Assembly: GCA_030049455.1 (NCBI GenBank)
Contig: JASIKV010000281.1
Location: 1 to 10,202 of the forward strand
Direction of reading: 5' to 3'
DNA: 10,202 nt
Origin: Terriglobia bacterium
GTDB lineage: Bacteria; Acidobacteriota; Terriglobia; UBA7540
In this document: positions 6,332 to 10,202 of the stretch, in pieces
How the letters are laid out: every line of letters starts with the position of its first letter
Position numbering within the stretch: the first letter of the stretch is position 1
Program-made: the position numbers and the translations under genes
Notes under the pieces: generated by a model
Told to the model about the DNA's origin: nothing
What the model saw: only the letters and a program-made list of their open reading frames with translations
Database searches by the model: none

Positions 6332-7669
6332 ATGAAATCCGGCTTTGTGCTTGGTTGCTTGCTGCTGACGCCTTGGTGCGCGAAGGTGCTCGCACAAGTC
6401 AACGACCTTCCTCGCCATGGTTCGATCGGTCTTGCGGTCGGGGCCGAAAGGACGGGTGAGGCTGAGGATCCCAAAACAAATCCGATTACGGTAAAGACCG
6501 TCGTGCCGGGCGGAGCCGGCGAAGCCGCGGGGATTCAAGCTGGAGACGTCCTGCGGGAAGCCGACGGGAGGCCACTGTCAACTTCCGCCGAATTCGTTCG
6601 CATCATCGGAAGCCACCTGAGCGGGGACCGGGTCTCCATGCGGCTGACCCGCGATGGCAGCGAGGTCACCAAAACCGTCACGTTGCGGCCCCGCCCTTAT
6701 GAGACCAGTGCGGATGCCGACGTTTTGTACACTTCGGTCACGGCGAGCGGCGCTAAGCGGCGGGTGATTATCACACGACCGAAGTCTCCCGGACGTTACC
6801 CTGCAGTGCTCCTGATCGCCGGCCTTGGCTGCTACTCAGTGGACGGCGAACTCTTGCGAAAAGACAATTACGGCCCGATTCTTTCCGCGTTAGCGAAGAA
6901 AGACTTTGTGACCATGCGCGTGGAAAAACCAGGCGAAGGCGACAGTGAGGGCCCGCCCTGCACGGACATCAAAGCGACTGCTGATCTGGAGGTCGCGGGG
7001 TATGTTGCCGGGCTGCGGGCCTTAAAAGGTTACGATTTTGTCGACCCCGGCAAGGTATACGTTTTCGCTCACAGCCTCGGGCCGCTGCTCGGCGCCCTGG
7101 TTTTGCCCCAGGAATCCGTGCAGGGCATGATTGCCGCCGAAACAGTTGGTCGAAGTTGGTTTGAGTATGGATTGGAAAACGTGCGCCGTCAGGCCACCCT
7201 GCTGGGCGAGCCCTTCGATCAGGTCGATGCAGACGTGCGGGCGCATGAGTCGTGCGCCCATCGCTTCTATGTCGATCGCGAAACGGCGGATGCCGTTTCC
7301 AAAGCCGGACCGGAATGCGCCGCGATGATCCGCAGCTACGCCGGCGTGCCCTACACCTACATGCAGCAGATCGGCGACATCGACCTGGGCAAACAATGGA
7401 GGCAAGTGGACGTGCCGGTACTGGTGATCTATGGAACTTCCGACCCGGTGACCAGCGCTGATGAGGGCCGCTACCTCGCCGAAATCATCAACGGCTTCCA
7501 TCCGGGACGCGCGACTTACGTCGAAATCCCCGGGATGGGCCACGACTTCAATCGCTACGCCTCCCAGGCGGAATACCTGACCCGCGCGCGGAGTGCCTCT
7601 CCCCATCCCTACGATGATGAATTTGTCGCGGTCGTGGTCAACTGGCTCGAAAAGCAATCGGGCTCATGA
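6332..7669 (+). CDS. Exported PDZ-domain plus alpha/beta-hydrolase fusion protein
   Basis: The 445-residue product starts with a signal peptide (1-21, cleavage likely after VLA). A PDZ domain follows at about 30-119, with the typical VVPGGAGEAAGIQAGDVL core (57-74). The alpha/beta-hydrolase domain runs from about 135 to the end. The probable catalytic triad is Ser248 in AHSLG (a GxSxG variant with Ala first), Asp371 (GTSDPV) and His404 (GMGHDF). VLLIAGLGCY (159-168) supplies the oxyanion-hole strand. A long helical lid segment (about 272-350) is inserted before the Asp. Four cysteines of the mature protein (167, 210, 308, 329) could form disulfides. Hydrolases of this kind are esterases or peptidases; the PDZ domain suggests recognition of a C-terminal peptide or substrate gating. 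The ATG at 6332 has GGAGGA five bases upstream; the in-frame ATG at 6320 overlaps that site and the open frame further upstream is antisense to the peptidase. Confidence 0.88.
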   Translation: MKSGFVLGCLLLTPWCAKVLAQVNDLPRHGSIGLAVGAERTGEAEDPKTNPITVKTVVPGGAGEAAGIQAGDVLREADGRPLSTSAEFVRIIGSHLSGDRVSMRLTRDGSEVTKTVTLRPRPYETSADADVLYTSVTASGAKRRVIITRPKSPGRYPAVLLIAGLGCYSVDGELLRKDNYGPILSALAKKDFVTMRVEKPGEGDSEGPPCTDIKATADLEVAGYVAGLRALKGYDFVDPGKVYVFAHSLGPLLGALVLPQESVQGMIAAETVGRSWFEYGLENVRRQATLLGEPFDQVDADVRAHESCAHRFYVDRETADAVSKAGPECAAMIRSYAGVPYTYMQQIGDIDLGKQWRQVDVPVLVIYGTSDPVTSADEGRYLAEIINGFHPGRATYVEIPGMGHDFNRYASQAEYLTRARSASPHPYDDEFVAVVVNWLEKQSGS

Positions 7670-7794
7670 GGAGCCGGGCAGGGATTAACCAGGAATTGAC
7701 ACGCGGCGGACATTCAACCCAGTATAGTGGGCGGCGGATCTTCGGTTGGTCTTCGGGCGACATTCCGAAAAGAACCCCTGTGTGAGTCACTCCA
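7670..7794 (+). promoter_or_regulatory. Upstream region of purN: candidate promoter and leader hairpin
   Basis: A perfect TTGACA (7696-7701) is followed by TATAGT (7723-7728). The 21-base gap is too long for a standard sigma-70 promoter, so the pairing is uncertain. The leader would be about 60 bases and contains a small hairpin, TTCGG (7752-7756) pairing with CCGAA (7765-7769) across 8 bases, and a repeated CTTCGG. No known purine riboswitch is recognised. No ribosome site of note precedes the purN ATG. Confidence 0.35.
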
Positions 7795-8397
7795 ATGAAG
7801 AAATTGGGAATTCTTCTTTCCGGCCGCGGCTCGAACTTTGAAGCTATTGCGCGCAATGTTCAGGCCGGCAGGATTCCGGCGGAAATCGCGGTGGTGATCA
7901 GCAATAAGCCTGACGCGGTCGGTTTGGCGCGCGCGAAAGAAATGGGATTGCAGACGCGTTGTATAACCTCCAAGGGTAAGGAGCGGGAAGCGTTCGATCG
8001 CCAAGTGGTGGCCGCGCTCAAGGAGTTTCGCGTAGATCTGGTTTGTCTGGCGGGCTTCATGCGAATCTTAAGCCCGTATTTTGTGCGCGAATTTCCCCGC
8101 CGGATCCTGAATGTGCACCCGGCGTTGCTTCCGGCATTCCCGGGCGAAAACGCGCAGCGGCAGGCGCTCGATTACGGAGTGAAATTTGCGGGCTGCACCG
8201 TGCACCTGGTCGATGAAGGCGTGGATACCGGCCCCATCGTGTGCCAGGCGGTTGTGCCCGTCGAGGACAACGACACGGAACAGACGCTCGCGGCCCGCAT
8301 TCTAAAGGAAGAGCATCGCATCTATTCGGAAGCCATCTGCCTGCTGCTTGAAGACAGGCTTCGATACGACGGCCGGCGGGTGGTCCTGAAAGATTGA
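7795..8397 (+). CDS. purN: Phosphoribosylglycinamide formyltransferase (GAR transformylase)
   Basis: PurN transfers the formyl group of 10-formyl-tetrahydrofolate to GAR, the third step of de novo purine synthesis in the cytoplasm. The 200-residue protein is of normal length. It shows the phosphate-binding GRGSNF loop (10-15), LAGFMRILSP (85-94) and NVHPALLP (106-113). The catalytic residues Asn106, His108 and Asp144 (DEGVDTGP) fall at exactly the same numbers as in the E. coli enzyme. One departure is at 118-119: the Gly-Leu-His of E. coli is Gly-Glu-Asn here, so active-site-proximal His119 is Asn. The essential triad is intact, so activity is expected. No other purine gene is in the window; the downstream neighbours are a toxin-antitoxin pair and tyrS. 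There is no clear Shine-Dalgarno sequence. Confidence 0.96.
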   Translation: MKKLGILLSGRGSNFEAIARNVQAGRIPAEIAVVISNKPDAVGLARAKEMGLQTRCITSKGKEREAFDRQVVAALKEFRVDLVCLAGFMRILSPYFVREFPRRILNVHPALLPAFPGENAQRQALDYGVKFAGCTVHLVDEGVDTGPIVCQAVVPVEDNDTEQTLAARILKEEHRIYSEAICLLLEDRLRYDGRRVVLKD

Positions 8398-8434
8398 TCT
8401 GCGGCCAACCAATCTATCAACGCACGGAATAACG

Positions 8435-8453
8435 TGATACACTACCGTGTGTA
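8435..8453 (+). promoter_or_regulatory. Promoter with overlapping operator for the antitoxin-toxin operon
   Basis: TGATACACT (8435-8443) is an extended -10 (TG-N-TACACT) without a clear -35. Transcription would start near 8450, leaving a leader of about 10 bases before the antitoxin ATG and no Shine-Dalgarno sequence. TACAC (8438-8442) and GTGTA (8449-8453) form an inverted repeat with a 6-base gap lying over the -10 and start site. That is where a ribbon-helix-helix antitoxin would bind to repress its own operon. The motifs are seen; autoregulation is inferred from VapB-type systems. Confidence 0.5.
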
Positions 8454-8459
8454 AGTCTT

Positions 8460-8744
8460 ATGGCCGCAAAAACACGGGTAAACATCTCGGTAGATTCGCA
8501 GACGCTGCGATTGGCTGATCGCCTGGCGCGCGCCCGGAAAACCTCCCGCAGCGCGGTCTTGCGAGACGGAGTTCACTCACTCGCCACCGAACACGAAAAA
8601 CAGAAAGCCGATGCCGCGCTGCTCGAGCGGCAAAGGGAAGCTGTCGCGACCATGGATCGGCTGGCCCGAAAGTACGGGGATTGGCCCGCACAGGAAATCC
8701 TGCGCGCATCGAGAGACCGCTGGCGAGCACCCAGGAAGGGTTGA
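8460..8744 (+). CDS. Ribbon-helix-helix (CopG/VapB-type) antitoxin
   Basis: This 94-residue protein opens with a ribbon-helix-helix fold. The DNA-contacting strand is TRVNISVD (5-12), helix A is about 13-26, and helix B about 29-45 begins with the conserved Thr-Ser-Arg-Ser N-cap. The C-terminal half (46-94) is charged and helical, with Trp75 and Trp88; this should be the toxin-neutralising segment. The protein would dimerise on the inverted repeat at its own promoter and bind the PIN toxin encoded next. Its stop codon shares one base with the toxin start (TGATG), the tight coupling typical of such pairs. There is no Shine-Dalgarno sequence, fitting the near-leaderless promoter. The target of neutralisation is inferred from position. 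Confidence 0.85.
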   Translation: MAAKTRVNISVDSQTLRLADRLARARKTSRSAVLRDGVHSLATEHEKQKADAALLERQREAVATMDRLARKYGDWPAQEILRASRDRWRAPRKG

Positions 8745-9187
8745 TGGCAGAGACCCTCCTGATTCTTGACACCTCAGTGGTTCTCAAATGGTTTCTGGAA
8801 ACCGGTGAGCCGGACTTGGTGGCGGCTCGCAGTATTCGGCGGGCTTTCCTCTCCGGCCGCTGCAGACTGGGCGCTCCAGACATTTTATTGATGGAAGTTG
8901 CAAACGCCCTGACCACGGGACGCGGCGCGAGTCCCAAGGATGTCGCGGAAACCATCACGGCCATCATCGAACTTGGGATACGCCTTATCGATCTTCAAGT
9001 CGATGCACTTGTTCATGCCGTTGAAATGGCGTCCGTCTACAGAGCGGCCGTTTACGACACCTACTTTCTTGCCATGGCGATGGATATGGGAGGTCTGCTG
9101 GTTACCGCAGACGAAGCTTTCTTGCGGAAAATCAAAACTCACGTGAACCTTACTTCGCTGCGCGATCTGCGCCTGCCTGATGCATGA
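8744..9187 (+). CDS. PIN-domain ribonuclease toxin (VapC type)
   Basis: A 147-residue PIN-domain protein with the full acidic active site: Asp9 (LILDTS), Glu51 (LLMEVANAL), Asp105 (VYDTYFLA) and Asp123 (TADEAF). These bind Mg2+ for RNA cleavage. Known VapC toxins cut tRNAs (including initiator tRNA) or 23S rRNA; the target here cannot be read from sequence. The chosen ATG overlaps the antitoxin stop by one base and has AGGAAGG about four bases upstream; the frame is open 63 bases further up, inside the antitoxin gene, but that part would not be PIN sequence. The active site is intact, so the module looks functional, not decayed. tyrS begins 9 bases after the stop. Confidence 0.92.
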   Translation: MAETLLILDTSVVLKWFLETGEPDLVAARSIRRAFLSGRCRLGAPDILLMEVANALTTGRGASPKDVAETITAIIELGIRLIDLQVDALVHAVEMASVYRAAVYDTYFLAMAMDMGGLLVTADEAFLRKIKTHVNLTSLRDLRLPDA

Positions 9188-9196
9188 AAGCCGCCC

Positions 9197-10202
9197 ATGA
9201 AAATTGACGACCAACTCGCCTACCTCACCAAAGGTGCGGAGGAAACCATCCGCGTAGAAGAACTCCGCTCCAAGCTGGAGCGCTCGGCGAAGACCGGCAA
9301 GCCGCTGCGCGTGAAGGCGGGGTTTGACCCCACCGCGCCGGACATTCATTTGGGCCACACCGTCCTGATTCGCAAGCTCAAGCATTTTCAGGACCTCGGC
9401 CACACAGTGATTTTCCTGATCGGCGATTTCACCGGCATGATCGGTGACCCTTCCGGCCGCAATATCACGCGTCCGCCCTTATCGCCGGAGGAAATTGCCG
9501 CCAACGCTGAAACCTACAAGAAGCAGGTCTTCAAGATTCTCGATCCGCACAAGACCGTGGTGGACTTCAACAATCGCTGGCTCGGAAAACTCACCGGGCG
9601 CGACTGGGTGACGCTCTGCTCCAAATACACCGTGGCGCGCATGCTGGAGCGCGACTACTTTTCGAAACGCATGAAGGAACAGCGGCCCATCTCCATGCAC
9701 GAACTGCTCTACCCGCTCTCGCAGGCTTACGATTCCGTGGCGCTGGAAGCCGACGTCGAGCTCGGCGGCACCGACCAGAAATTCAATCTGCTCGTCGGGC
9801 GCGATATTCAGCCCGAGTACGGCCAGGAACCGCAAGTCATCATGACCATGCCGATTCTGGAAGGGCTCGACGGCGTGCAGAAAATGTCGAAATCTCTGGG
9901 AAACTATGTTGGCATTGATGAGCCGCCCGCGGAAATGTTCGGAAAGCTCATGTCCATTTCGGACGAAATGATGTGGCGCTACTACCTGCTGCTCACGGAC
10001 ATGAGCGCTGCGCAGATTGAGCAATTAAAGGACGCAGTCGCGTCAGGCAAAGAGCATCCGCTCGATCTCAAGAAAGCCCTGGCGCGGCGGATCATCACGG
10101 ATTTTCACGGCGCCGACGCAGCCGGGCAGGCCCAAAGGACTTTTGAGACAAAAATCCAAGGTGGTGGCATTGACCCGAATGCGCCAAGCGCAAGCGCCGA
10201 GC
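9197..10202 (+). CDS. tyrS: Tyrosyl-tRNA synthetase, 3' end cut by the window
   Basis: The enzyme charges tRNA-Tyr with tyrosine in the cytoplasm. The 335 codons present contain the class I motifs: HLGH (51-54, the HIGH box), YPLSQAYDS with LGGTDQKFN (172-180 and 189-197, tyrosine and ATP pocket), and KMSKS (229-233). The KMSKS placement and the sequence around it fit the longer bacterial TyrRS subtype of roughly 400-420 residues, so the missing part should be mostly the S4 RNA-binding domain. The ATG at 9197 follows the toxin stop by 9 bases, with only a weak GAAAG ribosome site that lies across that stop. No convincing promoter is visible inside the end of the toxin gene, so tyrS may be transcribed with the toxin-antitoxin pair or from further upstream. 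Confidence 0.96.
   Translation, partial: MKIDDQLAYLTKGAEETIRVEELRSKLERSAKTGKPLRVKAGFDPTAPDIHLGHTVLIRKLKHFQDLGHTVIFLIGDFTGMIGDPSGRNITRPPLSPEEIAANAETYKKQVFKILDPHKTVVDFNNRWLGKLTGRDWVTLCSKYTVARMLERDYFSKRMKEQRPISMHELLYPLSQAYDSVALEADVELGGTDQKFNLLVGRDIQPEYGQEPQVIMTMPILEGLDGVQKMSKSLGNYVGIDEPPAEMFGKLMSISDEMMWRYYLLLTDMSAAQIEQLKDAVASGKEHPLDLKKALARRIITDFHGADAAGQAQRTFETKIQGGGIDPNAPSASAE

Noticed and set aside
7022..7657. 211-codon minus-strand open frame
   Set aside because: It is antisense to the hydrolase domain, which is clearly the real coding strand.
7661..7675. GGCTC/GAGCC hairpin at the end of the PDZ-hydrolase gene
   Set aside because: It has only five pairs, includes the stop codon in its loop, and is not followed by a T run, so it is not called a terminator.
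8458..8967. 169-codon minus-strand open frame over the antitoxin and toxin
   Set aside because: It is Arg rich with no fold signal, and the opposite strand encodes a clean RHH/PIN pair.
9479..10024. 181-codon minus-strand open frame
   Set aside because: It is antisense to tyrS, which has all class I synthetase motifs.
1..10202. CRISPR array, insertion sequence, prophage or retron elements
   Set aside because: No regularly spaced repeats, transposase, integrase, reverse transcriptase or att-like duplications were seen on reading either strand.

Overview
The window reads as bacterial chromosome with about average-to-high GC and dense coding on both strands. The mix of a KirBac-type potassium channel, a human-like pirin, secreted M20 and PDZ/hydrolase enzymes and a VapBC module beside housekeeping genes suggests a soil-type bacterium, possibly an Acidobacteriota member. 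This lineage guess is inference from gene content only. No rRNA, tRNA, CRISPR array, insertion sequence or phage gene was seen.

Left part (1-1319). A minus-strand gene is cut by the left edge; only its first 49 codons are present, behind a good promoter and ribosome site. Upstream of it, on the same strand, is a secreted or periplasmic protein with two PEGA domains (335-1006). A 313-base non-coding stretch follows, holding a probable minus-strand terminator.

Centre-left (1320-4766). Three minus-strand genes look like one operon: a short-chain dehydrogenase (4026-3274), a pirin-family cupin (3201-2296) and an inward-rectifier K+ channel related to KirBac3.1 (2291-1320). The channel start lies 4 bases after the pirin stop. 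A 71-base divergent region with short inverted repeats separates this operon from a plus-strand TIP30-like NAD(P)-binding protein (4098-4766).

Centre-right (4780-7669). A signal-peptide-bearing M20 zinc peptidase (minus) and a secreted PDZ plus alpha/beta-hydrolase fusion (plus) are divergently transcribed across a 115-base region. The peptidase has a perfect extended -10 placed so that its mRNA should begin at or next to the start codon.

Right part (7795-10202). All genes are on the plus strand: purN (purine biosynthesis), a ribbon-helix-helix antitoxin, a PIN-domain VapC-type toxin, and tyrS (cut by the right edge). The toxin start overlaps the antitoxin stop by one base, and tyrS begins 9 bases after the toxin stop. 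A toxin-antitoxin pair therefore seems spliced into a housekeeping transcription unit and may drive tyrS expression.

No wholly new system is evident. The points most worth a second look are the vapBC-tyrS linkage, the dehydrogenase-pirin-Kir operon, the PDZ-hydrolase fusion, and three promoters that share a TGATA extended -10 with very short leaders.
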